DNA from: Pseudomonas sp.
GTDB lineage: Bacteria > Pseudomonadota > Gammaproteobacteria > Pseudomonadales > Pseudomonadaceae
DNA: 64,000 nucleotides
Reading direction: 5' to 3'
Assembly: GCA_030656145.1 (NCBI GenBank)
Contig: JAUSOF010000033.1
Coordinates: 1-64,000, forward strand
Shown in pieces: positions 27,397 through 38,425 of the stretch. The position numbers and the translations under genes are program-made. Positions within the stretch are counted from its first letter, which is position 1, and every line of letters begins with the position of its first letter. Below the pieces are notes generated by a model. That model was not told where the DNA came from. It saw only the letters and a program-made list of their open reading frames with translations, and did no database searches.

Positions 27397-28557
27397 TCAG
27401 AGGCTGTCGGGGCGTTGCAGAAGGCGTTGCACTTCGCCGAGAAAGCGTGCGCCATAGTGACCGTCGCTGACCCGGTGATCGGCGGCCAGGCTAGCGACCA
27501 CGCAGGGCATCACGCACAACTTGCCCGCATCGACCCAGGGCCGCTCGGCGATGCTGCCGAAACCGACCAGGGCCACCTGTGGCGGGTATATCACCCCGAA
27601 CACCGTGTCCACGCCCTGATCGCCGAGCTGGGTGACGGTTAGGCTGGCATCGCTCAGCTCGGAGCTGCGCAACGAGCCGCTGCGGGTGCGCTGCACCAGG
27701 TCGGCGAGTTCGCCCATCAATTGCTCCAGCGATTTGTCGGCAACCGCGTGCAGCGCCGGCGCAATCAGGCCGCCCTGGCGCAGGGCAATGGCCACGCCGA
27801 GGTGGATGTCAGCGGCCGGTTGGAAGGCGCCCTCGTGCCAGAAACCATTGAGCTGCGGGTACTCGCGCAGCGCCAGCGCCACTGCCTTGAGCAGCAGCAC
27901 GCCGGGCAACAGTCGATCCGCTGGCGTGGTGTTGGCATTGCGCACCTGCAGCCAGCTCATTGCCGGGCCCAGGGCGATGGTTTGGCTGAGGTAGTAATGC
28001 GGAATCTCGCGTTTGGAGCGGCTCATGGCCGCGCCGATGGCCTGACGCATGGCGACCTGACGATCGGTCGGCCCGCGTTCGGCTGGCGTCGACGTCTGGC
28101 TGGCGGCTTCGACATCTTCCAGGGTGACCACGCCATGTGGCCCACTGCCCGTCAGCGTGGCTGGGTCAAGGCCCAGTTCGCCGGCACGCTTGCGCGCCGC
28201 CGGAGAAATCCGTGGCCTGCTGGTCGCTGGCACTGCTTGGGACGGCATGCCTGGTGCTGGCGCTGCCTGCTCGGCAGGCGGTTTGCGCGACACTCGGTGG
28301 CGCGCGGTTTTGGCACTTTCCCCGGCTTGCAGCAAGCTGACGAGCGGCGTACCCACCGGCACCTTGGCGCCAGGCTCAATCAGTAACTCGAAGACTTGGC
28401 CTGCTTGCCAGCATTCCACCTCGACTGCAGCCTTGGCGGTATCGACCACGGCAACCACCTGGCCGCGCTTGACCGTATCGCCAGGCTTGATCAGCCACTC
28501 CAACAGGGTGCCCTCGTCCATGTCGGCGCCGAGGGACGGCAGTTTGAAATCGATCAT
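27397..28557 (-). CDS. Dihydrolipoamide acyltransferase (E2) of a 2-oxo acid dehydrogenase
   Basis: This 386-aa E2 has one N-terminal lipoyl domain with the lipoylated lysine at about residue 42 (DTAKAAVEV), a peripheral subunit-binding domain (RISPAARKRAGELGLD) and a catalytic domain with the active-site DHRVSDG near 355. It transfers an acyl group from E1 to CoA. The single lipoyl domain matches acetoin or alternative pyruvate dehydrogenase E2s rather than housekeeping AceF. I started it at 28557 (MIDFKLPSLG) where CAGGAG fits; the ORF-track start at 28611 adds 18 non-homologous residues. No E3 gene is in the window, so a shared lipoamide dehydrogenase is assumed. Confidence 0.92.
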   Translation of the reverse strand: MIDFKLPSLGADMDEGTLLEWLIKPGDTVKRGQVVAVVDTAKAAVEVECWQAGQVFELLIEPGAKVPVGTPLVSLLQAGESAKTARHRVSRKPPAEQAAPAPGMPSQAVPATSRPRISPAARKRAGELGLDPATLTGSGPHGVVTLEDVEAASQTSTPAERGPTDRQVAMRQAIGAAMSRSKREIPHYYLSQTIALGPAMSWLQVRNANTTPADRLLPGVLLLKAVALALREYPQLNGFWHEGAFQPAADIHLGVAIALRQGGLIAPALHAVADKSLEQLMGELADLVQRTRSGSLRSSELSDASLTVTQLGDQGVDTVFGVIYPPQVALVGFGSIAERPWVDAGKLCVMPCVVASLAADHRVSDGHYGARFLGEVQRLLQRPDSL

Positions 28558-28611
28558 GTGTCGCTCCTGTCGAATCGATTCTGGGCGAGCGCGTCTCCCC
28601 CGCCCCTGCAA

Positions 28612-29586
28612 CTAGCCGCACAGCTCATGGGCTGCGGCGACGATTGCCGGTACCTGCGGCAGCGCCGCGTGTTCCAGGTGTTTGGCGTAGGGCATCGGCA
28701 CCTCGGCGCTGCATACCCGCATCGGCGGCGCATCCAGCTCGTAGAAGGCCTGCTCGACAATCCGCGTAATGATCTCGGCAGCCAGGCTGCCGCTGCGCCA
28801 GCCCTCGTCGACCACCAGCACGCGACGGGTCTTGCGCAGCGAGGCGAGAATGGTCGCATCATCCAGCGGGCGCAGTACGCGCAGGTCAATGACCTCGGCG
28901 GCGACGCCCTCCCCGGCCAGTTGCTCAGCCGCCGCCAGGGCTTTGCCGAGGGTGCCGCCGTAGGTGATCAGCGTCAGGTCGCGGCCTTCGCGGCGCACCT
29001 TGGCCGAACAGATGTCCAGCGGTGCGCTTTCATCCAGCTCGCCTTCCAGGTTGTACAGTTGGGCATGCTCGAAGATCAGCACCGGATCGGGATCCTCCAG
29101 CGCCAGCCAGAGCATGCCGCGGGCATCCTCCAGGGTCGCCGGGGCGAGGATCTTCAGGCCGGGAATATGCGCGAACCAACCCTCCAGGCTATGCGAATGC
29201 TGGGCTGCCAGCTGACGTCCGGCACCAGTGGCCATGCGCAATACCAGCGGTACCGAGAACTGGCCGCCGGACATATGCCGCAGGGTGGCGGCGGTGTTGA
29301 TGATCGGGTCGAGGGCGAGCAGGCTGAAGTTCACCGTCATCACCTCGACAATTGGCCGCATGCCGCCTAGCGCCGCACCGATGCCGGCACCGACAAAACC
29401 GAGCTCTGACAAGGGCGTGTCGCGGATTCGTTGCTCGCCGAATTCCTCCAGCAAGCCTTTGGTTACCGCATAGGTGCCGCCATAGCGGCCGACGTCTTCG
29501 CCCATCAGAAACACCCGCGGATCGCGCTGTAGCGCCTCGCGCAAAGCTTCGCGCAGCGCTTCGCGGTAGGTTATGCGCTGGCTCAT
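28612..29586 (-). CDS. 2-oxo acid dehydrogenase E1 beta subunit (pyruvate dehydrogenase-like)
   Basis: This 324-aa protein is the beta half of a heterotetrameric thiamine-diphosphate E1, with the family pattern [14 protein letters not shown] at the start, [13 protein letters not shown], and a transketolase C-terminal domain ending in [18 protein letters not shown] cut the ORF-track start (29793) to 29586, where [11 protein letters not shown] begins and the ATG overlaps the E1 alpha stop by four bases, giving translational coupling. The substrate is probably pyruvate; acetoin or branched-chain oxo acids cannot be excluded. The main pseudomonad pyruvate dehydrogenase uses a single-chain AceE, so this is an alternative enzyme. 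Confidence 0.92.
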   Translation of the reverse strand: MSQRITYREALREALREALQRDPRVFLMGEDVGRYGGTYAVTKGLLEEFGEQRIRDTPLSELGFVGAGIGAALGGMRPIVEVMTVNFSLLALDPIINTAATLRHMSGGQFSVPLVLRMATGAGRQLAAQHSHSLEGWFAHIPGLKILAPATLEDARGMLWLALEDPDPVLIFEHAQLYNLEGELDESAPLDICSAKVRREGRDLTLITYGGTLGKALAAAEQLAGEGVAAEVIDLRVLRPLDDATILASLRKTRRVLVVDEGWRSGSLAAEIITRIVEQAFYELDAPPMRVCSAEVPMPYAKHLEHAALPQVPAIVAAAHELCG

Positions 29587-30577
29587 GGCCTGTCCTCCAC
29601 TCCGGCCGCCGCTGTGTAAACATCGCGGCACAGGTCTTCCAGCGGCTCCAGGCTGCCGGCCTCGGCATAGGCCACCGCGGCTTCCACCTCCTGCTCCACC
29701 TCGGCAGCTATGGCCAGGAAGGTCTGCTCGTCCAGCAGACCCTGGGCCTTTAGCCGCGCACTGTAACTGTGGATAGGCCCACGCTCTTTCCACTGCTCGA
29801 CTTCGGCTTTATCGCGGTACAACTCCGGGTCAAACATCGAGTGGGCGCGGAAGCGGTAGGTCTGGTATTCGAGAAAATACGGCCCCTGCCCGGCGCGCAC
29901 CTGCTCGACCGCCACGCGGGTGGCCTGGTGCACAGCGACCACATCCATACCATCCACCGCCTGAGTGGTGATTTTATAGGCGCCAGCCTTGGCGCACAGG
30001 TCGGTCTGCGACTGCGAACGGGCCAGGGCGGTGCCCATGGCGTAGAGATTGTTCTCACAGCAGAACAACACCGGCAGTTGCCAAAGCACAGCCAGGTTGA
30101 GTGCCTCATGGAAGGCGCCTTCGGCCATCGCGCCTTCGCCGAAGAAGCAAGCGGAGAGCCGCGTGCCACCCTGCATGCGTTCGGCCAGGGCCAGGCCGAC
30201 AGCCAACGGCAGGCCGCCGGCAACGATGGCGTTGCCGCCGAAGAAGCGGGTCTTGGCATCGAACAGGTGCATCGAGCCGCCGCGCCCGCGCGAGCAGCCT
30301 TCCTGCTTGCCGTACATCTCGGCCATGATCGTAGTCATCGGCACGCCCTGGATCAGCGCATGGGCGTGCTCGCGGTAGGTGGCGAGCACTGCATCGTCGG
30401 GCGCCAGGGCATGCAGGGCGCCGACCGCCACCGCCTCCTCGCCGATATACAGGTGCAGGAAACCACGGATCTTGGCTTGGCCATACAACTCGGCCGCGCG
30501 CTCCTCCAGCCGGCGGATGCGCAGCATGTCGCGCAGCAACACCAGGGCGAAATCACGCGCATACGGCACGGGCGCGT

Positions 30578-30581
<4 letters not shown>
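29583..30581 (-). CDS. 2-oxo acid dehydrogenase E1 alpha subunit (pyruvate dehydrogenase-like)
   Basis: This 332-aa subunit binds thiamine diphosphate through the GEG/GDG...NN motif, visible as [15 protein letters not shown] to CENN (about 148-180). [11 protein letters not shown] and [20 protein letters not shown] are typical of PdhA/AcoA alpha subunits. With the beta subunit it decarboxylates a 2-oxo acid and passes the acyl group to E2. Its start overlaps the end of the acyl-CoA synthetase gene by four bases and its end overlaps E1 beta, so the genes are tightly coupled. Pyruvate is the likeliest substrate; acetoin dehydrogenase is the main alternative. Confidence 0.92.
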
Positions 30582-32341
<1,760 letters not shown>

Positions 32342-32373
32342 AGGCGTCTCTCCAGGTTCACTGCGCTGACGAA

Positions 32374-33213
32374 TCAGCACGGCTGCTGATCTAGCGCAAC
32401 CGATGTTGGATAACCACTGGCCTGCAGCTGCAGATAACGGTCATAACGATAAGTTGGGCCGTCCTTGCAGACGTAGCTGGTGCCCAGATAGCAATGCCCG
32501 CACAAGCCATCCGCACAGTGCATGCGCCGCTCCAGCGAGAGCCAGATCTTGTCGGCGGCGATGCCGCGTTGCAGGCAGGCCTCGGCGGTGGCTAGCATCA
32601 GCGACTCAGGGCCACAGCAAAGCACCGCATCGGGTGGTTGTGCGGCGAATAACTCGTCGAGATGATCCAGTGGCGAGCCCTGGCGCTGGTCGGGCATGGC
32701 CTCGTCACAGGTTTCGATAAAGGGCAGGGTCTGGCGCCAGCGTTTACGCTCACGCCCCAGTACCTGAGTCGCGCTGTTGCGTGCGCCATAGATGATGCTC
32801 AGCCGCACCGGCAGACGATTGCAGCTGGCTTCATCGATTACCCCGGCCAGCGGCGCCAGGCCGCAGCCGCCGGCCACAATCAGTACCCGGCGCGCACAAA
32901 AAAACAGCGGCCAGCCCTTGCCGAAAGGCCCGCGATAACCCAGCACGGCGCCTACCGGCTGTTCGAACAAGGCCTGGGTGAGCGTGCCCATGCGCCGCAC
33001 CAGAGCGCTGAAGCGGCCTTGCTGGTCGGGCAGGCTAAGGTAGGTGAACGGTGCTTCGCCAAAGCCTGGCACCGTGAGCATGAAGAATTGTCCAGGAATG
33101 ACGGCCATATCACTGGCCAGTGGCTTGTCGAGGCGCAAGCTGAAGTGGCGCGCCTCCTCGCCATCTGCGTAATGCTCAAGCAGGCGCAACGTGCGCGGCG
33201 TCGAATCGATCAT
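32374..33213 (-). CDS. FAD/NAD(P)-binding and [2Fe-2S] oxidoreductase subunit (AsrB / hydrogenase gamma-like)
   Basis: This 279-aa protein has a ferredoxin-reductase fold: an FAD domain with PGQFFMLTVPGFGEAPFTY, an NAD(P) domain with LIVAGGCGLAPLAGVI, and a C-terminal cysteine set MHCADGLCGHCYLG...VCKDGP that should bind a [2Fe-2S] cluster as in PyrK and AsrB. It would exchange electrons between NAD(P)H and the Fe-S partner encoded immediately upstream. Its start overlaps that gene's stop by four bases. Similar subunits serve anaerobic sulfite reductase and archaeal sulfhydrogenases; here the partner catalytic subunit is the formate dehydrogenase-like protein. Confidence 0.88.
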   Translation of the reverse strand: MIDSTPRTLRLLEHYADGEEARHFSLRLDKPLASDMAVIPGQFFMLTVPGFGEAPFTYLSLPDQQGRFSALVRRMGTLTQALFEQPVGAVLGYRGPFGKGWPLFFCARRVLIVAGGCGLAPLAGVIDEASCNRLPVRLSIIYGARNSATQVLGRERKRWRQTLPFIETCDEAMPDQRQGSPLDHLDELFAAQPPDAVLCCGPESLMLATAEACLQRGIAADKIWLSLERRMHCADGLCGHCYLGTSYVCKDGPTYRYDRYLQLQASGYPTSVALDQQPC

Positions 33214-34226
33214 CTTGGGTTCACCCTTATTACGCCATGGACACCAATGCCGCCCGGACAGACGCGGTCACAGCGCCCGCACCCAACACAGCCGTAGGCA
33301 TCGAATTGTGCTTTGAAGCCATCACCGAACTTGTGCGACCAGAAACGTTGCACCCGCTGCCCCGCCGTTGCGCTGGGGTTGTGGCCGCTCGCCTCTTGCT
33401 GGAAGCCCTGATACAGACAGGAATCCCAGACCCGCTCACGCTGCATGGCGTCCGGCGTGCCGAGGCGATCCAGTGGCGCGTAGCAGGAGCACGTTGGGCA
33501 CACCGTCGTGCAGCCGGAGCAGCCCAGGCAGCGCAGCCCGAGCGCCTCCCAGGTATCGGCGTCGATGCGCCCGGCGTTGAGCGACACGATGCCGTCGACT
33601 ATTTCCTGCTGCGGTCCCTGCTCAGCTGCCACGCGGGTTTCGTTGGCGCTACGCTCTGCTTGCCATTCATCGCTGGCAATCGGCAAGCGCAGGCCGCGCA
33701 AGGCGCTGTGGCCGGCCGCACTGGCGACCAGCAGCAGCCAGTCAGCCGCAGCGTCCTGGCGCGGCAGCAGGATCAGGTCGGCAGTGTGCTCGCGTACCGT
33801 CGGGCCGCTGCCAACGATGCTGCAAAAACCGCCGACGCAGCTGTGCAGGCAATCGACCCCCACCAGCAGGGTCGCCTGGCGACGCGCCTGGTAATGCGGG
33901 TCTGCGGCGAAGAAACGATCCTGGTAGGCCACGGCCTGGAGGTCACAGGCATGCAGACCGAACAGCACCTGCGGCACCACCGCGGGTAGCGCCGAGTAGA
34001 ACTGCCCACCGTCGAAGCGAAACAACAACTCACGCTCGGCGAAGAAAAAACTCTTGGCGGAAAACGGCGGTGGTTCGGCCAAGGGTTCGAATGGCGCGAA
34101 ATCCTTGGCGCTGACCAGTTGCCAGTGTTGCCCGCCCTGGCCGTCCTCGCGCACTTCATACAATCGGTGCTCCAGCGCCAGATGCGCGCGCAGGCGCTCC
34201 GGTTGATCCAGGCTATAGGCTTGCAT
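33210..34226 (-). CDS. 4Fe-4S dicluster electron-transfer subunit (AsrA / sulfhydrogenase beta-like)
   Basis: This 338-aa protein has an N-terminal domain of the AsrA/HydB type and two C-terminal ferredoxin-like cysteine clusters: CLGCSGCTTVCPTCSC (about 230-247) and CVGCGRCDRVCPGG (about 313-328). Each should bind a [4Fe-4S] cluster. It most likely wires the molybdenum subunit to the FAD subunit. The gene overlaps the formate dehydrogenase-like gene by 14 bases at its start and the FAD gene by four at its end, which argues for a fixed three-protein complex. Confidence 0.87.
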   Translation of the reverse strand: MQAYSLDQPERLRAHLALEHRLYEVREDGQGGQHWQLVSAKDFAPFEPLAEPPPFSAKSFFFAERELLFRFDGGQFYSALPAVVPQVLFGLHACDLQAVAYQDRFFAADPHYQARRQATLLVGVDCLHSCVGGFCSIVGSGPTVREHTADLILLPRQDAAADWLLLVASAAGHSALRGLRLPIASDEWQAERSANETRVAAEQGPQQEIVDGIVSLNAGRIDADTWEALGLRCLGCSGCTTVCPTCSCYAPLDRLGTPDAMQRERVWDSCLYQGFQQEASGHNPSATAGQRVQRFWSHKFGDGFKAQFDAYGCVGCGRCDRVCPGGIGVHGVIRVNPR

Positions 34227-36306
34227 GCTGAACCTCGTGGCTTCCGGCCTGGACGCTAGGTGCCTGGCCAGTTGGCAGTGGCTCGACCCGCACCGCGCAG
34301 GCTTTTAGCTCAGGCATTTTACTGGTCGGGTCTTCGGCGTCGTTGGTCAGGCGGTTGCAGGGCGCTTCATGGAAGTGATACGGCATGGCCAGGGTGCCTG
34401 CAGGCACGTCATCGCTGAGCTGCACGCGGGTTTCCAGATAACCGCGGCGCGAACTCACGCGCACTCCCTGGTGATTGTGCAGCCCCAGTTTGACCCCGTC
34501 AGCCGGGTGCATGATCAGCAGCCCGGCCGGCGTCTCGCGTTCGAGCAGCGGCGACTTGCGGGTCATCGAGCCGCTGCCGTAGTGAAAATGCAGACGGTGG
34601 GTGGTGAACGCAAAGGGAAACTCGGCATCCGGGCATTCGTCGGGCGCCACCTGAGTCACAGGCAGCAGGCGCCCGCGGCCGCGGGGGAAGCGCTGCTCGT
34701 GGAGAATCGCCGTACCCTGCGGGTGGGCGGCATCACAGGGCCATTGCAGACCATGATGGACATCCAGCGCGGGGTAACTCATCGCGGAATAAATCGGGGT
34801 CAACCCCGCCATCTCGACGAACAGCGCCTCACTATCGGCCCAGGCCATACCCGGATAACCCATGAGCTGGGCCAGCTCAGCCAGTATTTGCCAATCGCCG
34901 CGCGCCAGTCCTGGCGCGGCGATGGCCTGGCGGATGCGCTGCACGCGGCGTTCGCAATTGGTGAAGGTGCCGTGCTTCTCGGCAAACGCGGCGGCCGGCA
35001 ACAACACATCGGCGCATTTGCCCGTCTCGGTCAGGCTGAGTTCGACCACCACCAGAAAATCCAGGGCTGCGAGGGCGCGAGCCACCTGGTTCTGATTCGG
35101 ATCGGTCAGTAGCGGGTCCTCGCCCATGATCATCAGCGCACGCAGCTCGCCATGCTGCGCCGCCTTGAGCATGCCCTGCGAGGTCAGACCGGGCGCCTGC
35201 GCCAGCTCGGTAGCCCAGGCTGCGGCGAATTTGGCCTGCACCGCCGGGTCGGCAACCTCCTGATAGCCGGGGTAGACATTCGGCAGGCAACCCATGTCGC
35301 AGGCGCCCTGCACATTGTTCTGCCCGCGCAGCGGATTGATGCCTGTGCCGGGGCGGCCGATCTGGCCGCAGACCAGCGCCAGATTGGAGACCGCAATGAC
35401 ATTGTTGGTGCCGCTCTGAAACTGAGTGATGCCCATGCCATAGGCGGTAAATGCCGCCTTGGCGTGGCTGTAGAGAAAGGCCAGGCGTTGCAGGTCGGCC
35501 ACCGCCACACCGGTGGCCGCGCTGGACTGCTCCGGCGTCAGCCCGGCCAGGTGCTGGCGCAGCGGCTGGATATCCTCGCAGCGCGCGGCGATGAAGTCGC
35601 GGTTCTCCCAGCCATTGTCGAGGATGATCTGCAGCAAACCGTTAAGCAGCGCGATATTGCTGCCCAGGCGTATTTGCAGGTGGATGTCCGCCAGGCGGGC
35701 CAGCCGCGTCTTGCGCGGGTCGACCACCACCAGGGTGGCGCCACGGGCCTGGGCCCGCAGCATGCGTGCGCCGATCATCGCGTGGTTCTCGGTGACATCG
35801 GCGCCGATCACCAGGATCAGGTCGGCCTGGTCGATATCGGCGATGCTGTTGGTCATCGCCCCGGAACCCAGAGTGCGTGCCAGGCCCGCCACCGAGGGGC
35901 TGTGGCAGATCCGCGCGCAGTGATCAATATTGTGGGTCTTGAGCACCGCGCGGGCGAACTTCTGCGCGGCGTAGTTATCCTCGTTGCTGGCCCGTGCGCA
36001 GCTGATCACGCCAACAGCAGCTGGCCCCTGCTCATCGAGCACGGCGCGAAATTCTTCGGCGACCCGGCCCAGCGCCTCGTCCCAGCTGGCAGGACGGAAA
36101 TGTCCATGTTCCTTGATCATCGGCTGGGTCAGGCGCTGATGCGGGTCTACGGCGAAGCTGGTGGCCCAGCCCTTGGCGCAGAGTTGGCCCTGGCTGACCG
36201 GGTGCCCGGGTTGAGGCTCGACGCCAATGACGCGGCCATCTTCGACGCGTAACCCAAGGCCGCACCCTACCCCGCAGAATGTACAAATACTGGGTACCAC
36301 GCGCAT
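34213..36306 (-). CDS. Formate dehydrogenase-like molybdopterin oxidoreductase (FdhF type)
   Basis: This 697-aa protein has the N-terminal [4Fe-4S] ligands C8, C11, C15 and C43, then the molybdopterin-domain motif CARICHSPSVAGLARTLG with C134 where formate dehydrogenases place a metal-binding Cys or Sec. No internal TGA is used, so it is the cysteine form. The C-terminal MGD-binding domain includes FAFTTHRLHFHYGSGSMTR. There is no signal peptide or N-terminal ferredoxin extension, so it is probably cytoplasmic. It may oxidise formate to NAD(P)+ or reduce CO2 with NAD(P)H through its two overlapping partner subunits. It is first in a nine-kb operon behind a perfect Anr box. Confidence 0.88.
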   Translation of the reverse strand: MRVVPSICTFCGVGCGLGLRVEDGRVIGVEPQPGHPVSQGQLCAKGWATSFAVDPHQRLTQPMIKEHGHFRPASWDEALGRVAEEFRAVLDEQGPAAVGVISCARASNEDNYAAQKFARAVLKTHNIDHCARICHSPSVAGLARTLGSGAMTNSIADIDQADLILVIGADVTENHAMIGARMLRAQARGATLVVVDPRKTRLARLADIHLQIRLGSNIALLNGLLQIILDNGWENRDFIAARCEDIQPLRQHLAGLTPEQSSAATGVAVADLQRLAFLYSHAKAAFTAYGMGITQFQSGTNNVIAVSNLALVCGQIGRPGTGINPLRGQNNVQGACDMGCLPNVYPGYQEVADPAVQAKFAAAWATELAQAPGLTSQGMLKAAQHGELRALMIMGEDPLLTDPNQNQVARALAALDFLVVVELSLTETGKCADVLLPAAAFAEKHGTFTNCERRVQRIRQAIAAPGLARGDWQILAELAQLMGYPGMAWADSEALFVEMAGLTPIYSAMSYPALDVHHGLQWPCDAAHPQGTAILHEQRFPRGRGRLLPVTQVAPDECPDAEFPFAFTTHRLHFHYGSGSMTRKSPLLERETPAGLLIMHPADGVKLGLHNHQGVRVSSRRGYLETRVQLSDDVPAGTLAMPYHFHEAPCNRLTNDAEDPTSKMPELKACAVRVEPLPTGQAPSVQAGSHEVQHASL

Positions 36307-36365
36307 GCCGATCTCCTGAACTGGCTCATATCAATTCAGGCTAGGCCGCAGAACGTGCAACGCGT

Positions 36366-36379
36366 TTGATCAGGATCAA
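36366..36379 (-). promoter_or_regulatory. Anr/FNR box of the formate dehydrogenase-PDH operon
   Basis: TTGATCAGGATCAA is a perfect site centred about 66 bases before the fdh-like start codon, a spacing suited to class II activation. It is the proximal box for the leftward operon. Confidence 0.87.
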
Positions 36380-36417
36380 CGATTCGCGGTGCGGCGTCCG
36401 CAACCAAGGGCATCGGT

Positions 36418-36431
36418 TTGATCAAGATCAA
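36418..36431 (+). promoter_or_regulatory. Anr/FNR box of hsp20
   Basis: TTGATCAAGATCAA is a perfect site centred about 75 bases before the hsp20 start codon. With the box at 36366 it makes a divergent promoter region with one site per direction. Confidence 0.87.
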
Positions 36432-36499
36432 AGTTACTGGTCACCCGCCCTCGCAGAATCGATTTGTCCACTCCCGGACGACCTTCAGGAGGAATCAAA

Positions 36500-37042
36500 A
36501 TGCCCAGCCCCGCAAAGAAAATGCCGGTAACCGTCGATGAGACTGAGAGCAAGCGCTCGGTGTTGGCTAAACCCTGGCACCCATTGGCCAGCTTGCGCCA
36601 GCAGATTGATCATCTGTTCGAGGACTTCTCCCGCAGCCCGCTGCAGTTACCCTTTGGCCGCAGGATGCTCGACGTCGAGCCATTCTTTAAACGCGAGTTG
36701 ATGGGCCATGGCATCCCTGCAGTGGATATCGCCGAGAAGGAGAAGAGCTTCGAGATCACCGTCGAATTACCCGGCATGGATGAGAAGAACATCGAGATCA
36801 AATTGTCCAATGGCAATCTGGTGATCAAGGGTGAGAAGAAGGAAGAAATCGAGGAAAAGAAGAAGGACTACTACCTCTCGGAACGTCACTACGGCGCCTT
36901 CGAACGCATCTTCAACCTGCCCAAGGGTGTCGATGCTGAAAAAATCGAGGCCAGCTTCAGTAAGGGTGTGCTGACCATCAGCATGCCGAAGAGGCCAGAA
37001 GCGATAAAGCCGGAAAAACACATCACCATCAAAACCAGCTGA
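36500..37042 (+). CDS. Hsp20 / alpha-crystallin small heat-shock protein
   Basis: This 180-aa chaperone has an alpha-crystallin domain at about 70-165, with VDIAEKEKSFEITVELPGMD near its start and the A-x-x-x-x-G-V-L motif as ASFSKGVLTI. Small heat-shock proteins hold unfolding proteins in ATP-independent oligomers. The protein lacks a clear C-terminal I-x-I/V motif, which may change oligomer size. AGGAGG seven bases upstream sets the start at 36500; the ORF-track start at 36464 is upstream of it. The perfect Anr box and strong terminator show a single-gene unit induced by low oxygen. Confidence 0.93.
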   Translation: MPSPAKKMPVTVDETESKRSVLAKPWHPLASLRQQIDHLFEDFSRSPLQLPFGRRMLDVEPFFKRELMGHGIPAVDIAEKEKSFEITVELPGMDEKNIEIKLSNGNLVIKGEKKEEIEEKKKDYYLSERHYGAFERIFNLPKGVDAEKIEASFSKGVLTISMPKRPEAIKPEKHITIKTS

Positions 37043-37058
37043 GTGCGGGCAATGACCG

Positions 37059-37094
37059 AGGCCCCTGGCGGCAACGCACAGGGGCCTGTTTTTT
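37059..37094 (+). terminator. Rho-independent terminator of hsp20
   Basis: A nine-base stem AGGCCCCTG / CAGGGGCCT with an 11-base loop is followed by GTTTTTT, starting 17 bases after the hsp20 stop. Confidence 0.88.
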
Positions 37095-37137
37095 GGTTTG
37101 AACGGCTTGGGCACAGCCCCGTAGGAGGGCGGCCCTT

Positions 37138-37170
37138 GTAGGATGCGGTTGAGCGCAGCGATACCCATCG
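37138..37170. repeat. REP-like dispersed repeat
   Basis: GTAGGATGCGGTTGAG...GATACCCATC lies between the hsp20 terminator and the 3' end of the convergent Usp gene. It is the fullest copy of the repeat also seen at 17434-17460 and at the end of cfa (about 43605). Confidence 0.55.
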
Positions 37171-37204
37171 TGTCACTGCATAGCGCGATCGCCTGCACAT
37201 GCCC

Positions 37205-38104
37205 TTAAGCCTTGACCGCCAAAATGCTGCACGGCACTTGGTAAAGGATATGTTCGGTAGTGCTGCCGATCAGCTTGTCCAGCCCTTTGCGCTGGACAGT
37301 GCCCATGACGATCACGTCGGTCTCATTTAACCGGGTGAAATCGGCGATGGCACTGATTGGCGAGCCGATAATGAAATGGCGGCGCTCAGCCGGCACGCTG
37401 TAATCGTCGGCCAACGCATTGAACCCGGTTTGCAGTTTGCTGCGTAGTTCCGCAACCAGATCGCCGCCGTGCGACACGCTGCCCGCCACTACGTTGGTCA
37501 GATAGGCCAACGAAGGGTCATAGGTATGCAGTAAGTGCAACTCGGCATCGCATTGCAGGGCCAGGCCGCTGGCTGCCTCGATTATCCGCTGGTTGAGGCC
37601 GCTCTCCTGCGCTTCAGCGCGCGATGGGTCGACTGCGGCGACCACACGGCGTGGTAATGGGTTGCCGAGCGTACTGACCAGATGTACCGGCATTGGCGAC
37701 TCGCGCAGCAGGCGCCAGTCCAGCGGGGTGATAAAGGCCCGTTTTAGCAGGGGTTCGTGCTGCAGATCCTTGATTAGCAGATCCGCCTGGATTTCCGCCG
37801 CGTGCTGGAGAATTTCCTCCAGGGCATGGTTGGTCCAGACCGCTTCGGTGGTGACCTTGATACCTTTGCTGCGCAGCAACTCGGCCTCATCCTTGAGCCA
37901 TTCGCGGTGCTCCTGCAAATAGCTCTCACGGGTTTTCTCCTGAATGCTCTTGTCCAGCAGCGCGAGGGTAGAAAAAGGCTCGACGAAGGCGGCGATATGC
38001 AACGCGGCGCCACTGGCGATGGCCAGTGCGGCAGCGCGCTGAAGCCCGGGCGAATGACGCATGTCCCGGTCGGCGATGAGAAACAGACGTTGATATTGCC
38101 CCAT
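37205..38104 (-). CDS. Tandem universal stress protein (UspE-like)
   Basis: This 299-aa cytoplasmic protein has two Usp domains (about 1-150 and 155-298). The second has the nucleotide-loop sequence VMGTVQRKGLDKLIGSTTE, as in UspE-type proteins, and the first starts RLFLIADRDMRHSPGL. Such proteins are among the most strongly Anr-induced genes in P. aeruginosa and support anaerobic survival. I chose ATG 38104 because GGAGG lies five bases upstream; the ORF-track start at 38209 has no such site. A perfect Anr box lies about 113 bases upstream. Confidence 0.9.
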   Translation of the reverse strand: MGQYQRLFLIADRDMRHSPGLQRAAALAIASGAALHIAAFVEPFSTLALLDKSIQEKTRESYLQEHREWLKDEAELLRSKGIKVTTEAVWTNHALEEILQHAAEIQADLLIKDLQHEPLLKRAFITPLDWRLLRESPMPVHLVSTLGNPLPRRVVAAVDPSRAEAQESGLNQRIIEAASGLALQCDAELHLLHTYDPSLAYLTNVVAGSVSHGGDLVAELRSKLQTGFNALADDYSVPAERRHFIIGSPISAIADFTRLNETDVIVMGTVQRKGLDKLIGSTTEHILYQVPCSILAVKA

Positions 38105-38210
38105 GAGTACCTCCGAACGATTGGCTTTTTGTGCGCGTGATTGCAGGTGTTGACTGCGCCTAGCCACAGCCTGCTGTACGACAAAGTGCGCCGTGCGCAT
38201 CACGGCCACT

Positions 38211-38224
38211 TTGATTTACATCAA
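38211..38224 (-). promoter_or_regulatory. Anr/FNR box, probably for the UspE-like gene
   Basis: TTGATTTACATCAA is a perfect site inside the longer palindrome CTTTGATTTACATCAAAG, centred about 113 bases before the Usp start codon. Confidence 0.85.
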
Positions 38225-38292
38225 AGCGCCTCGTTAGCGTGCTGGGCTGATCGTTTGCCGCAGTCACCTGCCGGCCATGAACCTTTCGCGGC

Positions 38293-38306
38293 TTGATCGA
38301 TATCAA
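38293..38306 (+). promoter_or_regulatory. Anr/FNR box, probably for the APH-like-prs unit
   Basis: TTGATCGATATCAA is a perfect site centred about 126 bases before the APH-like start codon. Confidence 0.82.
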
Positions 38307-38425
38307 TATCGACCTGCTACCCAGGCGCGCATGCTGTTGGCTTGAATGGATATCAAGGGTGTTTGCCTGCCAGGCAGACTGTTGCGCACAGCCGCGGGGC
38401 TGCCGCAGATCGTGTCGAGGTGCCG

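Larger units (their letters stand above)
38105..38425. other. Divergent control region with two perfect Anr boxes
   Basis: This 321-base gap between the divergent Usp and APH-like genes has no ORF of its own. It holds two perfect Anr boxes (38211-38224 and 38293-38306) and a third look-alike, TTGAATGGATATCAA at 38342, with the wrong spacing. The arrangement suggests one oxygen-controlled promoter per direction. Confidence 0.7.

Noticed and set aside
35900-35912. Possible selenocysteine in the formate dehydrogenase-like protein
   Set aside because: The metal-binding position (RICH) is encoded as an ordinary cysteine and there is no in-frame TGA.
35152-36252. 366-aa plus-strand ORF within the formate dehydrogenase-like gene
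   Set aside because: It is antisense to conserved Fe-S and molybdopterin motifs.
38342-38356. Third Anr-like site TTGAATGGATATCAA in the Usp/APH divergent region
   Set aside because: The half-sites are separated by five bases instead of four, so a dimeric FNR-type protein should not bind it well.
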